DNA from: Micromonospora luteifusca
GTDB lineage: Bacteria > Actinomycetota > Actinomycetes > Mycobacteriales > Micromonosporaceae
Assembly: GCF_016907275.1 (NCBI RefSeq)
Contig: NZ_JAFBBP010000001.1
Coordinates: forward strand, 4,764,001 to 4,828,000
Reading direction: 5' to 3'
Length of the DNA stretch: 64,000 nucleotides
A model generated the notes under the pieces. The model made no database searches. It saw nothing but the letters and a program-made list of their open reading frames with translations, and was not told where the DNA came from. Positions 1 to 9,132 of the stretch are shown here, in pieces. The position numbers and the translations under genes are program-made. Numbering within the stretch: the first letter of the stretch is position 1; each line of letters begins with the position of its first letter.

Positions 1-30
1 CGGCGCGTGTGCAGGGCCGTGGACGTGCAG

Positions 31-62
31 GAGCCCCCGGTCCCGTGAGGGACCGGGGGCTC
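31..62 (-). terminator. hairpin terminator after the DUF349 gene
   Basis: A perfect 14-bp GC-rich stem (31-44 pairs with 49-62) with a 4-nt loop lies 15 nt past the stop codon of the leftward gene. There is no clear T-tract, as is common for actinobacterial terminators. Confidence 0.75.
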
Positions 63-77
63 CTGGAGAACGTCAGC

Positions 78-1286
78 TCAGCCGGCCTGCTCGGCGAGCT
101 GGAGGAACTGCCGCTTCGCGGCGAGCGCCTGCTCGGCGTCCTTGATCCGGCGCGCGTCCCCGGCGTTCTGCGCCCGGGCCAGCCGCTCCTCGGCTTCCGC
201 AACCTGCGCCCGCATCTGGGCGAGCAGCGGGTTGTCCTCCTTGGTGGTGCGGCGCCACGCCGAGTCCATCACGTCGCGGACCTTGTCGTCGATGACGCGT
301 AGCCGGCGCTCCAGCCCGGCGGCTGCCTCGCGGGGCACCCGGCCGGCCTCGTGCCACTGTGCCTGGATCTCCCGAAGCTTGGCCTGGGCGCCCTTCGGGT
401 CGGCGTCGATGTTCAACGCCTCCGCCTCGGCGAGCAGGGCCTGCTTGCGCTCCAGGTTGCCGCGCTGCTCGTTGTCCCGTGCGGAGAAGACCTCACTGCG
501 CCGGCTGAAGAAGGCGTCCTGCGCGCCCCGGAATCGCTCCCAGAGCTTCTGCTCGGCCTCCTTGGAGGCGCGCGGCGCGGCCTTCCACTGGGTCATCAGG
601 TCCTTGAGCTGGTTGGCGGTGGCGGCCCAGTCGGTGGATTCCTGAAGTTTCTCCGCTTCGGCGACCAGTTCTTCCTTGGCCGTCTGCGCCTGCTTGCGCT
701 GCGAGTCCAGGGAGGCGAAGTGGGCGCCTCGGCGTCGGGTGAAGCCGTCCCGGGCGGCGGCGAACCGCTTCCACAGCTCACCGTCGGCCTTCTTGTCGAC
801 CCCACGGATGGTCTTCCACTCGTCGAGGATCTCCTTGAGCCGGTCCCCGGCGGTCTTCCACCCGGTGGATTCGGCGGCGAGCTTCTCGGCCTCCTCGACC
901 AGCGCGGTCTTGCGGGCCAGCGCCTCGCCGCGAGCGGCGTCCCGGGCCGCGCGTGCTTCGCCGGCCTTCTCCTCGGCGAGGGTGGCCAGCTTGTCCAGGC
1001 GAGCGGCCAGCGCGTCGATGTCGCCGACCACGTTGGCCTCGGGCAGCGTGGTGCGGATCCGCCGGATCGTGCTCAGCGAGTGCCCGGCATCCGCCGCACC
1101 CGACTTGAGACGCGCTTCGGTCAGGTCCACCTCGGTCACCAGGTCGGCGAAGCGGCGTGCGAAGTGCGCGAGGCCCTCCTCCGGTGCTCCCGCCTGCCAG
1201 GATCCGACCACCCGCTCGCCCTCGGTGGTCTTGACGTACACGGTGCCGTCCGCGTCCACCCGTCCGAAGGCAGTCCAGTCGCTCAT
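78..1286 (-). CDS. DUF349 repeat coiled-coil protein
   Basis: The 402-aa product is highly charged and mostly helical. Three consecutive DUF349 units lie at about residues 140-195, 215-270 and 290-335, each with a conserved W-K/H pair in helices of the form DEWKTIRG, TQWKAAPR and AQWHEAGR. The N-terminal 60 residues look like a small beta-rich region (MSDWTAFGRVDADGTVYVKT). No signal peptide or membrane segment is visible, so it is probably cytoplasmic. I chose the ATG at 1286 because GAGGATGG precedes it; the open frame runs further upstream to 1370 but that extension is arginine-rich and not protein-like. The molecular role of actinobacterial DUF349 proteins is not established. The order DUF349, LigB-like, miaA, dapF resembles the Rv2731-Rv2726c stretch of M. 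tuberculosis. It is transcribed away from the miaA cluster. Confidence 0.85.
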   Translation of the reverse strand: MSDWTAFGRVDADGTVYVKTTEGERVVGSWQAGAPEEGLAHFARRFADLVTEVDLTEARLKSGAADAGHSLSTIRRIRTTLPEANVVGDIDALAARLDKLATLAEEKAGEARAARDAARGEALARKTALVEEAEKLAAESTGWKTAGDRLKEILDEWKTIRGVDKKADGELWKRFAAARDGFTRRRGAHFASLDSQRKQAQTAKEELVAEAEKLQESTDWAATANQLKDLMTQWKAAPRASKEAEQKLWERFRGAQDAFFSRRSEVFSARDNEQRGNLERKQALLAEAEALNIDADPKGAQAKLREIQAQWHEAGRVPREAAAGLERRLRVIDDKVRDVMDSAWRRTTKEDNPLLAQMRAQVAEAEERLARAQNAGDARRIKDAEQALAAKRQFLQLAEQAG

Positions 1287-1475
1287 GTGCCCATCCTCGT
1301 TCTCCCGGCGTCGAGGGAAGGATCCCCCGTCGCCGCCACGGCGCAGCCAAGTTGCTTCCGGCATTGTCACAGGTCCAACCCGGTCCGCGTCGAGCGCCTA
1401 TCGCCGACCGTGACCATACGGTGTCCTAGGGGCCGAATGACCGGATCGGCGCGGAGACGCTCCGAGGATTCCCGC

Positions 1476-1481
1476 TACGGT
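1476..1481 (+). promoter_or_regulatory. -10 hexamer of a leaderless promoter
   Basis: TACGGT ends 6 nt before the GTG start at 1488, the spacing expected when the transcript begins on the start codon. No Shine-Dalgarno sequence is visible. I did not find a strong -35 hexamer. Confidence 0.5.
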
Positions 1482-1487
1482 GATCAG

Positions 1488-2234
1488 GTGCCACTGGTCG
1501 CCGCTGCTGTCTGCCCGCATCCGCCCCTGCTCGTGCCCGAGGTGGCCGGCTCCACGGCCCCGGAGCTGGACGCCCTTCGGGCGGCGTGCGACACCGTCGT
1601 ACGCCGGTTGTTCGTCGCCGAACCGGACACGTTGCTGCTGCTCGGCAGCGGCCCGGTGACCGGCCCGATCCGCAACCCGGCGACGGGCTCCCTGCAACCA
1701 TGGGGTGTCGACCTGGATGTGCCGTTGGTCTCCGGCCAGCCCGACCGCGGTGCGGTGCTGCCGTTGAGCCTGACCATCGGGGCGTGGTTGCTGGCCCGGC
1801 ACGACCCGCGAGCGCCGGCGACCGCGACACCGACGGTCGCACCGCAGGTGACCGCCGTGCAGGTGGCCGCCGACGCGGGCCCGGCCGAGCTGGCCGCGCT
1901 CGCTGACGAGATCAACGCCGTGGGCGACCGGGTGGCGTTGCTGGTGCTCGGGGACGGGTCGGCCTGCCGGGGGGAGAAGGCCCCCGGGTACGACGACCCG
2001 CGCGCGCACCCGTACGACCAGCGGGTCGCCACGGCTCTGGCCGAGGCGGACCTGGACGGCCTGCTCGACCTGGACCCGGTGTTGTCGGCGGAGTTGAAGG
2101 CGGCCGGCCGCGCGCCGTGGCAGGTCCTCGCCAGTGCGGCCCGGTCGGCTGGCGGCGGGTGGCGCGGCGAACTGCTGCACGACTCGGCCCCCTACGGCGT
2201 CGCCTACTTCGTGGCGTCCTGGGAGCGGGTGTGA
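1488..2234 (+). CDS. class III extradiol dioxygenase LigB-like protein
   Basis: The 248-aa protein opens with VAAAVCPHPPLLVPEVAG, the His-containing N-terminal motif of the LigB/class III extradiol fold, and continues with TLLLLGSGPVT. Real members bind Fe(II) through two His and a Glu. Only the N-terminal His motif is obvious here, so dioxygenase activity is unproven. Family members next to miaA are common in actinobacteria (compare Rv2728c). The GTG at 1488 was chosen because the conserved motif starts at once and a -10 hexamer lies 6 nt upstream; the longer open frame from 351 is antisense to the DUF349 gene. It overlaps miaA by 4 nt (GTGA), so the two are translationally coupled. Confidence 0.75.
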   Translation: MPLVAAAVCPHPPLLVPEVAGSTAPELDALRAACDTVVRRLFVAEPDTLLLLGSGPVTGPIRNPATGSLQPWGVDLDVPLVSGQPDRGAVLPLSLTIGAWLLARHDPRAPATATPTVAPQVTAVQVAADAGPAELAALADEINAVGDRVALLVLGDGSACRGEKAPGYDDPRAHPYDQRVATALAEADLDGLLDLDPVLSAELKAAGRAPWQVLASAARSAGGGWRGELLHDSAPYGVAYFVASWERV

Positions 2235-3154
2235 CCAGCGGCGGGCCCGGCACGGTCGTCGCGGTGGTCGGCCCGACGGCCGCCGGTAAGTCGGCGCTGA
2301 GCATCGCGTTGGCGCACGCTCTCGACGGGGAGGTGGTCAACGCCGACTCGATGCAGCTCTACCGGGGCATGGACATCGGGACCGCCAAGCTGACCCCCGC
2401 CGAGCGGGACGGAGTGCCGCACCACCTGTTGGACATCTGGGAGGTCACCGAGCCGGCGAGCGTCGCGGAGTACCAGCGGCTGGCCCGCGCGGCGGTGGAC
2501 GACATCCTGTCCCGGGGGCGGGTGCCGCTGCTGGTCGGTGGGTCCGGGTTGTACGTGCGGGCGGTGCTGGAGCGCTTCGAGTTTCCCGGCACCGACGCGG
2601 TGCTGCGCGAGCGGCTGGAACGGGAGTTGGCCGAGGTCGGCCCAGCGCCGCTGTACGCGCGACTGCGCGCCGCCGACCCGGTCGCCGCCGAGGGCATCCT
2701 CCCCGGCAACGGGCGGCGGATCGTCCGGGCCCTGGAGGTGATCGAGCTCACCGGTGCGCCGTTCACCGCGTCGCTGCCGCAGCCCACGCCGTACTACCCG
2801 TCGGTGCAGCTCGGCGTCGACCTGGACACCGGGCTGCTGGACGAGCGGATCGCGCTGCGGGTCGACCGGATGTGGGCCGACGGACTGGTGGCCGAGACCC
2901 GCGAGTTGGTCGGGCGAGGGCTGCCCGACGGGCGGACGGCGAGCAGGGCGCTCGGTTACCAGCAGGTGCTGCGCCTGCTCGCCGGTGAGCTGACCGAGGC
3001 GCAGGCGCACGACGAGACGGTCCGAGCCACCCGGCGGTTCGTTCGTAGGCAGCGGTCCTGGTTCCGGCGCGACCCGCGGATCCACTGGCTGGATTCGGCC
3101 GCACCGGACCTGATCGGGGCCGCCCTGCGCCTGGTGCCGTCCGCTACGCGATGA
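2231..3154 (+). CDS. miaA: tRNA dimethylallyltransferase MiaA
   Basis: MiaA transfers the dimethylallyl group from DMAPP to N6 of A37 in tRNAs that read UNN codons. The 307-aa product has the P-loop GPTAAGKS at residues 14-21, the substrate motif NADSMQLYRGMDIGTAK, and the family landmark LVGGSGLYVRAV. Length is normal for the family (about 300-315 aa). The GTG start overlaps the preceding stop codon and sits just ahead of the conserved VVAVVGPTA strand. dapF follows after 7 nt, so the LigB-like gene, miaA and dapF form one operon. No anomaly is visible. Confidence 0.97.
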   Translation: MTSGGPGTVVAVVGPTAAGKSALSIALAHALDGEVVNADSMQLYRGMDIGTAKLTPAERDGVPHHLLDIWEVTEPASVAEYQRLARAAVDDILSRGRVPLLVGGSGLYVRAVLERFEFPGTDAVLRERLERELAEVGPAPLYARLRAADPVAAEGILPGNGRRIVRALEVIELTGAPFTASLPQPTPYYPSVQLGVDLDTGLLDERIALRVDRMWADGLVAETRELVGRGLPDGRTASRALGYQQVLRLLAGELTEAQAHDETVRATRRFVRRQRSWFRRDPRIHWLDSAAPDLIGAALRLVPSATR

Positions 3155-3161
3155 TGGGGGC

Positions 3162-4013
3162 GTGGAGTTCACCAAGGGCCACGGCACCGGCAACGACTTC
3201 GTCCTCCTTCCCGACCCGGACGGTCAGCTCGATCTGACCCCGGAGCTGGTCGCGGCGCTCTGCGACCGGCGGCGCGGCATCGGTGCGGACGGCGTGCTGC
3301 GGGTGGTCCGCGCGGCCAAGCATCCGGAGGGTGCCGGGCTGGCCGGCGAGGCCGAGTGGTTCATGGACTACTGGAACGCCGACGGTTCGTTCGCCGAGAT
3401 GTGCGGCAACGGCGCCCGGGTGTTCGTGCGCTACCTGCTCGACACCGGTCTGGCGACGCCCGCCGGCGCGGCGCTGCCGGTGGCCACCCGGGCCGGCGTC
3501 GTGCGCGCGCTGGTCGAGGGCGGCACGGTGTCCGTCGAGATGCGCCGACCCCAGGTGTACGACAGCTCGACCGCCACCCTGGGTGGGCTGACCCTGCCCG
3601 GCGCCGTCGTGGACGTCGGCAACCCGCATCTGGTCTGTGTTCTGCCGGCCGGCGTGGAGTTGTCCGGGCTGGATCTGACCGTCGCGCCGGGCTTCGACCC
3701 GACGGTCTTTCCGACCGGGGTGAACGTGGAGTTCATCGTGGCGGGTGACCCGGTCGACGACACCGACGGGCACGCTCTGATGCGGGTGTACGAGCGCGGC
3801 AGCGCCGAGACCCTGTCCTGCGGCACGGGTGCCTGCGCGGTGGGCGCGGTGGCCCTGCGCGACGCCGGTCGGGACACCGGAGTGGTCGCCGTGGACGTGC
3901 CCGGCGGGCGCCTGACGGTCACCGTCACAGAGAACTCCTGCTGGCTGTCCGGCCCCGCGGTCCTGGTAGCAACGGGCGAGATCAACCCCACCACTCTCCC
4001 ACCCCCCGCCTAG
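3162..4013 (+). CDS. dapF: diaminopimelate epimerase DapF
   Basis: DapF interconverts LL- and meso-diaminopimelate for lysine and peptidoglycan synthesis in the cytoplasm. The 283-aa sequence begins MEFTKGHGTGNDFVLLPD, the typical N-terminus. It carries both catalytic cysteines in their motifs: Cys81 in MCGNGARVF and Cys220 in SCGTGACAV. The GTG start at 3162 is 7 nt past the miaA stop. A long palindrome (4019-4090) begins 5 nt after the TAG stop and probably ends the operon. Confidence 0.97.
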   Translation: MEFTKGHGTGNDFVLLPDPDGQLDLTPELVAALCDRRRGIGADGVLRVVRAAKHPEGAGLAGEAEWFMDYWNADGSFAEMCGNGARVFVRYLLDTGLATPAGAALPVATRAGVVRALVEGGTVSVEMRRPQVYDSSTATLGGLTLPGAVVDVGNPHLVCVLPAGVELSGLDLTVAPGFDPTVFPTGVNVEFIVAGDPVDDTDGHALMRVYERGSAETLSCGTGACAVGAVALRDAGRDTGVVAVDVPGGRLTVTVTENSCWLSGPAVLVATGEINPTTLPPPA

Positions 4014-4018
4014 CCCCT

Positions 4019-4090
4019 CACCCCGTTGATCAAGAGATTCGCGTCAGAATCGGCGGGGATCCTGACGTAAACCTCTTGATCAACGGGGTG
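4019..4090. repeat. long intergenic palindrome A (convergent gap)
   Basis: A perfect 18-bp outer stem (4019-4036 with 4073-4090) contains TTGATCAAGAG. A second 6-bp inner stem (CGTCAG/CTGACG, 42-47 and 62-67 of the 4000 block) lies inside unpaired bulges. It fills the gap between the convergent dapF and malic enzyme genes. It is one of three similar elements in this window (others at 32488-32548 and 41633-41713) and probably acts as a two-way terminator. Confidence 0.8.
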
Positions 4091-4109
4091 GGGGAGAGCG
4101 GGGAGGGCG

Positions 4110-5576
4110 TTAGGGGGTTGCGCTGGCGTTGGCTGCGATCTCGGGGAGGTCGGCGGGGCCGGGGTCGGCGGCCGGCAGCGGGCTGGGGTTGTGCGCGGCG
4201 GCGCGGACGGCGGCGGCGACCGCGGGGGCGACCCGGGAGTCGAAGACGCTCGGCACGATCACCGTCGGGTTGATCTTGTCCTCGCCGACGACGTCGGCGA
4301 TGGCCCGGGCGGCCGCGATCGCCATCTCCTCGGTGAACTCCTCGGCGTGCGCGTCGAGCATGCCGCGGAACACCCCGGGGAAGGCGAGCACGTTGTTGAT
4401 CTGGTTCGGCTGGTCCGAGCGACCGGTGGCGACCACGGCGGCGTGCTTGCGCGCCTCCCGCGGGTCGACCTCCGGGTCCGGGTTGGCGAGCGCGAAGACG
4501 ATCGAGTCCTTGGCCATCTGGGCGATGTCGTCGCCGGTGAGCAGGTTCGGCGCGCTCACACCGATGAACACGTCGGCGCCCCGGATCGCACCCGGCAGAT
4601 CGCCCGAGTAGTTCTCCTTGTTGGTGTTATCCGCCAACCACTGCCACGCCGAGTTGAGCCCAGTCAGCCCGCGGTGCAGGGCGCCCTGCCGGTCGTACGC
4701 GATGATGTCGCCGACGCCCTGGCGCAGCAGCAGCTTCATGATCGCGGTGCCGGCCGCGCCGGCGCCGGAGACGACCACCCGGACGTCCCCAAGCTGCTTG
4801 CCGACCACCCGCAGCGCGTTGGTCAGCGCGGCCAGCACGCAGATCGCGGTGCCGTGCTGGTCGTCGTGGAAGACCGGGATGTCCAGCGCCTCGCGCAGCC
4901 GGGCCTCGATCTCGAAGCAGCGCGGCGCGGCGATGTCCTCCAGGTTGATCCCGCCGTACGCCGGCGCGATCGCCTTCACGATCTGCACGATCTCGTCGGT
5001 GTCCTGGGTGTCCAGCACCACCGGCCAGGCGTCCACCCCGCCGAAGCGCTTGAACAGCGCCGCCTTGCCCTCCATCACGGGCAGCGACGCGGCCGGGCCC
5101 AGGTTGCCCAGGCCGAGCACCGCCGAACCATCGCTGACCACCGCGACGGTGTTGCGCTTGATGGTCAGTCGCCGGGCGTCCGCCGGGTTCTCGGCGATTG
5201 CCATGCAGACCCGGGCAACCCCCGGGGTGTACGCCCGGGACAGCTCGTCGCGGTTGCGCAGGGCGACCTTCGAGGTCACCTCGATCTTGCCGCCCAGGTG
5301 CAGGAGGAACGTCCGGTCCGACACCTTCCGCACGTCCACGCCGTCCAGCGCGGTCAGCGCGTCGACGACCTGGTCGGCGTGGCTGGCGTCGGCGGTGTCG
5401 CAGGTCAGGTCGACGATCACGTGGGTCGGATCCGAGTCCACCACGTCCAGCGCCGTGACGATCGCCCCGGCCTCACCGACAGAGGTGGTGAGCCGGCCGA
5501 TCGAGGAGGCGTCCGCGGTTACGGCGATCCGGATGGTGATCGAAAATCCGGCGCTCGGCAGTCGGGTGATGGCCAC
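4110..5576 (-). CDS. malic enzyme with N-terminal ACT domain
   Basis: It oxidatively decarboxylates malate to pyruvate with NAD(P). The 488-aa product has an ACT-type regulatory domain at about residues 10-85 (ITIRIAVTADASSIGRLTTS). The malic domain follows with AYTPGVARVC and VVSDGSAVLGLGNLGP. The NAD-binding part has FHDDQHGTA and the nucleotide loop VVSGAGAAGTAI. The C-terminus has FALANPDPEVDP and NNVLAFPGVFRG. The GTG start at 5576 has GGAGG 8 nt upstream. The ACT domain suggests control by a small ligand, perhaps an amino acid, but which one cannot be read from sequence. Cofactor preference is also undecided. It is transcribed divergently from hflX. Confidence 0.93.
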   Translation of the reverse strand: MAITRLPSAGFSITIRIAVTADASSIGRLTTSVGEAGAIVTALDVVDSDPTHVIVDLTCDTADASHADQVVDALTALDGVDVRKVSDRTFLLHLGGKIEVTSKVALRNRDELSRAYTPGVARVCMAIAENPADARRLTIKRNTVAVVSDGSAVLGLGNLGPAASLPVMEGKAALFKRFGGVDAWPVVLDTQDTDEIVQIVKAIAPAYGGINLEDIAAPRCFEIEARLREALDIPVFHDDQHGTAICVLAALTNALRVVGKQLGDVRVVVSGAGAAGTAIMKLLLRQGVGDIIAYDRQGALHRGLTGLNSAWQWLADNTNKENYSGDLPGAIRGADVFIGVSAPNLLTGDDIAQMAKDSIVFALANPDPEVDPREARKHAAVVATGRSDQPNQINNVLAFPGVFRGMLDAHAEEFTEEMAIAAARAIADVVGEDKINPTVIVPSVFDSRVAPAVAAAVRAAAHNPSPLPAADPGPADLPEIAANASATP

Positions 5577-5759
5577 GGGATCCCTCCGTCACGGCTGTGC
5601 GGCCGATCGGCCGCCGCCCGCATTTCTACCGGGTTGTCGCAGCCGACCAGCATTCGCCCCCACTTTTGGCGACCTTGAGCATGGGCATATAGCAGGTGCG
5701 TTCGGCGTTGTGTCATGTCAGGATTACGTTCTACTTATCAAAACGGACAGGAGAACCGC

Positions 5760-7214
5760 TTGCGAGACCAGGAGAGCTTTGTCCCCGTCGAGGACGAGCT
5801 CGACGACGTCACCACCGGCGAGATGGAGCTGTCGGAGCGGCAGTCCCTCCGACGCGTCCCGGGCCTGTCAACCGAGCTCACCGACGTCACCGAGGTGGAA
5901 TACCGCCAGCTGCGGCTGGAGCGGGTCGTCCTGGTGGGCGTCTGGACCGAAGGCACGATTGCCGACGCGGAAAATTCGCTGACCGAGCTTGCCGCGCTGG
6001 CCGAGACGGCCGGTTCGCAGGTGCTCGAAGGGCTCATCCAGCGCCGCACCCGACCCGACCCGGCGACGTACATCGGCCGCGGCAAGGTCGACGACCTCGG
6101 CGCGGTGGTGCTCTCCACCGGCGCCGACACGGTCATCTGCGACGGCGAGCTGTCGCCGTCGCAGCTGCGCAACCTGGAACAGCGCACCAAGGTCAAGGTT
6201 GTCGACCGGACGGCGCTGATCCTCGACATCTTCGCCCAGCACGCCAAGAGCAAGGAAGGTAAGGCGCAGGTCGAGCTGGCCCAGCTCCAATACCTGCTGC
6301 CCCGACTGCGCGGTTGGGGTGAGACGCTCTCCCGGCAGACCGGTGGTTCCGGTCGGGGCGGCGGCGCCGGCGGCGGTGTGGGTGTGCGTGGTCCCGGTGA
6401 GACCAAGCTGGAGACCGACCGGCGGCGCATCCGCCACCGCATCTCCCGGCTGCGCCGCGAGATCAAGAACATGCGGACGGTACGCGTCACCAAGCGTGCC
6501 CGACGCACCCGCAACTCCATCCCTGCCGTGGCCATCGCGGGCTACACCAACGCCGGCAAGTCCAGCCTGCTCAACCGGCTGACGGACGCGGGCGTGCTGG
6601 TGGAGAACGCGCTGTTCGCGACACTGGACCCGACCACCCGTAAGACCACCGCCTCGGACGGGCGGATCTACACCCTCTCCGACACGGTCGGCTTCGTCCG
6701 GCACCTGCCGCACCAGATCGTCGAGGCGTTCCGCTCGACGCTGGAGGAGGTCGCGGAGGCGGATCTGGTGGTGCACGTCGTCGACGGCACCCACCCGGAT
6801 CCGGAGGAGCAGGTCCGGGCGGTGCACGAGGTGCTCGCCGAGGTGAGCGCGGATCGGCTCCCCGAGCTGCTGGTGGTCAACAAGACCGACGCGGCCGACG
6901 AGGACACCCTGCTGCGGCTCAAGCGGCTCTGGCCGGACGCGATCTTCGTGTCGGCGTACTCCGGTATGGGCATCGAGGACCTGCGCTCGGCAATCGAGGA
7001 CCGGCTGCCGCAGCCGGCCGTCGAGGTCCGGGCTGTGCTCCCGTACGACCGCGGTGACCTGGTGGCCCGGGTGCACCGCACCGGCGAGGTGCTCAGCACG
7101 TCGCACCTGCCGGAGGGCACCCTGCTGCACGTCCGCGTCGGCGCGGATCTGGCTGCGGAGTTGGCGCCGTTCGACGTCGAGCGGCAGGGGCAGGCGGCCG
7201 GCAGCCGATCCTGA
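5760..7214 (+). CDS. hflX: ribosome-associated GTPase HflX
   Basis: HflX is a GTPase that binds the large ribosomal subunit and splits or rescues stalled ribosomes under stress. The N-terminal HflX domain includes RRTRPDPATYIGRGKVDDL. The Gly-rich linker GRGGGAGGGVGVRGPGETK follows. The G domain has the P-loop GYTNAGKSS, DTVGFVRHLP and NKTD. I chose TTG at 5760 because AGGAG lies 6 nt upstream. An ATG at 5715 in the same frame would add 15 residues but has no ribosome-binding site. The product is then 484 aa, normal for the family. Synteny with Rv2725c supports the call. Confidence 0.93.
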   Translation: MRDQESFVPVEDELDDVTTGEMELSERQSLRRVPGLSTELTDVTEVEYRQLRLERVVLVGVWTEGTIADAENSLTELAALAETAGSQVLEGLIQRRTRPDPATYIGRGKVDDLGAVVLSTGADTVICDGELSPSQLRNLEQRTKVKVVDRTALILDIFAQHAKSKEGKAQVELAQLQYLLPRLRGWGETLSRQTGGSGRGGGAGGGVGVRGPGETKLETDRRRIRHRISRLRREIKNMRTVRVTKRARRTRNSIPAVAIAGYTNAGKSSLLNRLTDAGVLVENALFATLDPTTRKTTASDGRIYTLSDTVGFVRHLPHQIVEAFRSTLEEVAEADLVVHVVDGTHPDPEEQVRAVHEVLAEVSADRLPELLVVNKTDAADEDTLLRLKRLWPDAIFVSAYSGMGIEDLRSAIEDRLPQPAVEVRAVLPYDRGDLVARVHRTGEVLSTSHLPEGTLLHVRVGADLAAELAPFDVERQGQAAGSRS

Positions 7215-7264
7215 GCGCCCACGGCGTCATCCACCCGAAACGCGTGGCATGCGACACTGGCCGA

Positions 7265-9055
7265 ATGCGCCGCGTTGTTTCCTCGGTCACGGTTGCCCTC
7301 GGCCTGTTCGGGGCAACCGTGGCGCTCGCCGGAGTCGCCGCAGCGGCTCCCGCCGCCGGGTCGTCCGTGCTCCCCTCCGTCGCTGCTGGCCAGAAGCGGT
7401 GCACGATCGTTGACGAGCGGCTGCGGGAGCTGTCGGGTCTGGTCGCGACCAAGAGCGGCTACATCGTGATCAACGACGACACCCAGGACGCGGCACGCAA
7501 GCGGGTCTTCTTCCTCGACAGCAAGTGCAAGATCTCGAAGGATCCGGTGCGATACCCGGGGCAGGGCCCGGTCGACACCGAGGATCTGGCCCTCTCCAAG
7601 GATGGCGGCACCCTCTGGATCGCCGACACCGGTAACGCCACCACCGCGAAGGAGCGCCGCACGCGCGTCGCGCTCTGGTCGATGCCGGTCACCGGCGGTA
7701 AGCAGCCGACGCTGCACCGGATCTCCTACCCCGAGGCCAAAGCGCACGAAGCCGAGGCGTTGCTCATCGGCGACGACGGAAAACCGTTGATCATCACGAA
7801 GGTGACAAGCGGCAAGGCCGAGATCTACACCCCGACGGCGGCCTTGAAGAACGGCGACACCGACCCGGTGCCGATGCATAAGGTCGGCGAGATTGCGCTG
7901 CCGAAGACGCAGACGGAGAACCCGCTCAACACGTTCGGCCGGATCGCCATCACCGGTGCGGCCCGTTCGTCGGACGGCTCCCGGGTGGTTCTGCGCACCT
8001 ACGCGGATGCCTTCGAGTTCGACGTGAGCGGCGGTGACATCGTCGGCGCGCTCACCACCGGCAAACCGCGGGTTACGGCGCTGGCCGACCCGTTCGGCGA
8101 GGCGATCAGCTACACCCCGGACGGGAAGACGTTCGTCACCGTCTCCGACGCGGGCCGGTTCACCGAGGAGGAGACCCTCGACGTCCTCAGCTATACGCCG
8201 TCCAGTTCGACCGCGGTGCCACTGGCTCCGGCCGAGGGCGTGAAGGCGGCCGCTTCGAAATCCTGGACCGCTGGGCTGGGCCTCGACGAGATCATGTACA
8301 TGGTCGGCGCGGTCGGGTTGATCGGTCTGCTGCTGGTCGGCGCCGGCATCATCGGCATCGTCCGGGCGCGCCGCCGGGTGCCGGAGGCCGACGCGTCCGA
8401 GACGTCGGACCCGGATGGCGGGCCGGTCGGCACGCGCGCAGGCCGTGCCGTCGACGGTTCCGCGGCACCAGGTGACCGTAAGGGTGGTGTCTACGGTGGC
8501 GGCGCCCCCGCGGGCGGCGGGGCTTACGGCGGTGGCGCGGGTCGCGGTGGTCCGGCACCGGCAGGCGGTGCCGTGTACGGCGGTGCCGGCGGCCGGCCAG
8601 CAGGCGCCGGCGGTGGCTACGGTGCGGCACGGCCGGACGGCGGCGTCGGTGGCGGCGTGTACGGCGGTGCTCGCCCGCCAGCCGGTGGCGGTGGTCGCCC
8701 TCCGGCTGGTGGCGGTGCTCGCCCGCCGGCTGGTGGCGGTGGTCGCCCTCCAGTCGGTGGCGGCGGTCGTCCCCCAGCGAGTGGCACCCCTCGCCCCCCG
8801 GCCGGTGGCGTCGGTCGTCCCCAGGGCGGTGGCGGCGGTCGTCCGCAGGGTGCCGGCGGTCGTCCTGGCAGCGGTGTTTATGGCGGTGACGGCGGCCAGC
8901 CCGGCGCCGGTCGTGCCGAGCCGCCTCGGCGCGGTGGGCAGGAGCCCGACCAGCGGGGCCAGCGGCCCGGCCGTCGGCGTGACGACGATGCGCCCGTCGA
9001 CCCGTACGGGCCGTATCCCGGGGGCGGTCGCGGCCACCGGGGCGACCGCTACTGA
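7265..9055 (+). CDS. membrane-anchored beta-propeller-like protein with Gly/Pro-rich tail
   Basis: The 596-aa product has three parts. A signal peptide covers about residues 1-28 (VALGLFGATVALAGVAAAAPA). A large exported domain to about residue 335 has propeller-like repeats (DTEDLALSKDGGTLWIADTG, EAISYTPDGKTFVTVSDAG). One transmembrane segment lies at about 340-362 (MVGAVGLIGLLLVGAGIIGI), followed by a basic, Gly/Pro/Arg-rich tail of some 230 residues that should be cytoplasmic. The tail contains about eight RPPAGGGx octads from a 24-bp DNA repeat. I recognise no enzyme motif. ATG 7265 was chosen because the signal peptide begins there. It stands alone between hflX and a terminator shared with lexA. 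Confidence 0.8.
   Translation: MRRVVSSVTVALGLFGATVALAGVAAAAPAAGSSVLPSVAAGQKRCTIVDERLRELSGLVATKSGYIVINDDTQDAARKRVFFLDSKCKISKDPVRYPGQGPVDTEDLALSKDGGTLWIADTGNATTAKERRTRVALWSMPVTGGKQPTLHRISYPEAKAHEAEALLIGDDGKPLIITKVTSGKAEIYTPTAALKNGDTDPVPMHKVGEIALPKTQTENPLNTFGRIAITGAARSSDGSRVVLRTYADAFEFDVSGGDIVGALTTGKPRVTALADPFGEAISYTPDGKTFVTVSDAGRFTEEETLDVLSYTPSSSTAVPLAPAEGVKAAASKSWTAGLGLDEIMYMVGAVGLIGLLLVGAGIIGIVRARRRVPEADASETSDPDGGPVGTRAGRAVDGSAAPGDRKGGVYGGGAPAGGGAYGGGAGRGGPAPAGGAVYGGAGGRPAGAGGGYGAARPDGGVGGGVYGGARPPAGGGGRPPAGGGARPPAGGGGRPPVGGGGRPPASGTPRPPAGGVGRPQGGGGGRPQGAGGRPGSGVYGGDGGQPGAGRAEPPRRGGQEPDQRGQRPGRRRDDDAPVDPYGPYPGGGRGHRGDRY
8672..8860 (+). repeat. 24-bp tandem repeat coding for RPPAGGGx octads
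   Basis: About eight imperfect 24-bp units in register with the reading frame encode RPPAGGGG, RPPAGGGA, RPPVGGGG, RPPASGTP, RPPAGGVG and RPQGGGGG variants. The last unit is 21 bp. Copy number is likely to vary between strains. Confidence 0.85.
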
Positions 9056-9092
9056 CGGACGTCGGGGCTCTCATCCGTCCCTGAGAACGAAC

Positions 9093-9121
9093 GTGGGTGA
9101 GCGCCTGTCGCACTCACCCAC
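9093..9121. terminator. hairpin between convergent genes
   Basis: GTGGGTGAG (9093-9101) pairs perfectly with CTCACCCAC (9113-9121). It lies between the stop of the propeller-like gene and the stop of lexA, so it can serve both strands. No T-tract is visible. Confidence 0.6.
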
Positions 9122-9132
9122 CCAGCGACCGG

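Noticed and set aside
351..1487. Upstream part of the rightward frame ending at 2234
   Set aside because: It is antisense to the DUF349 gene. The LigB-like protein starts at 1488, where the conserved motif begins.
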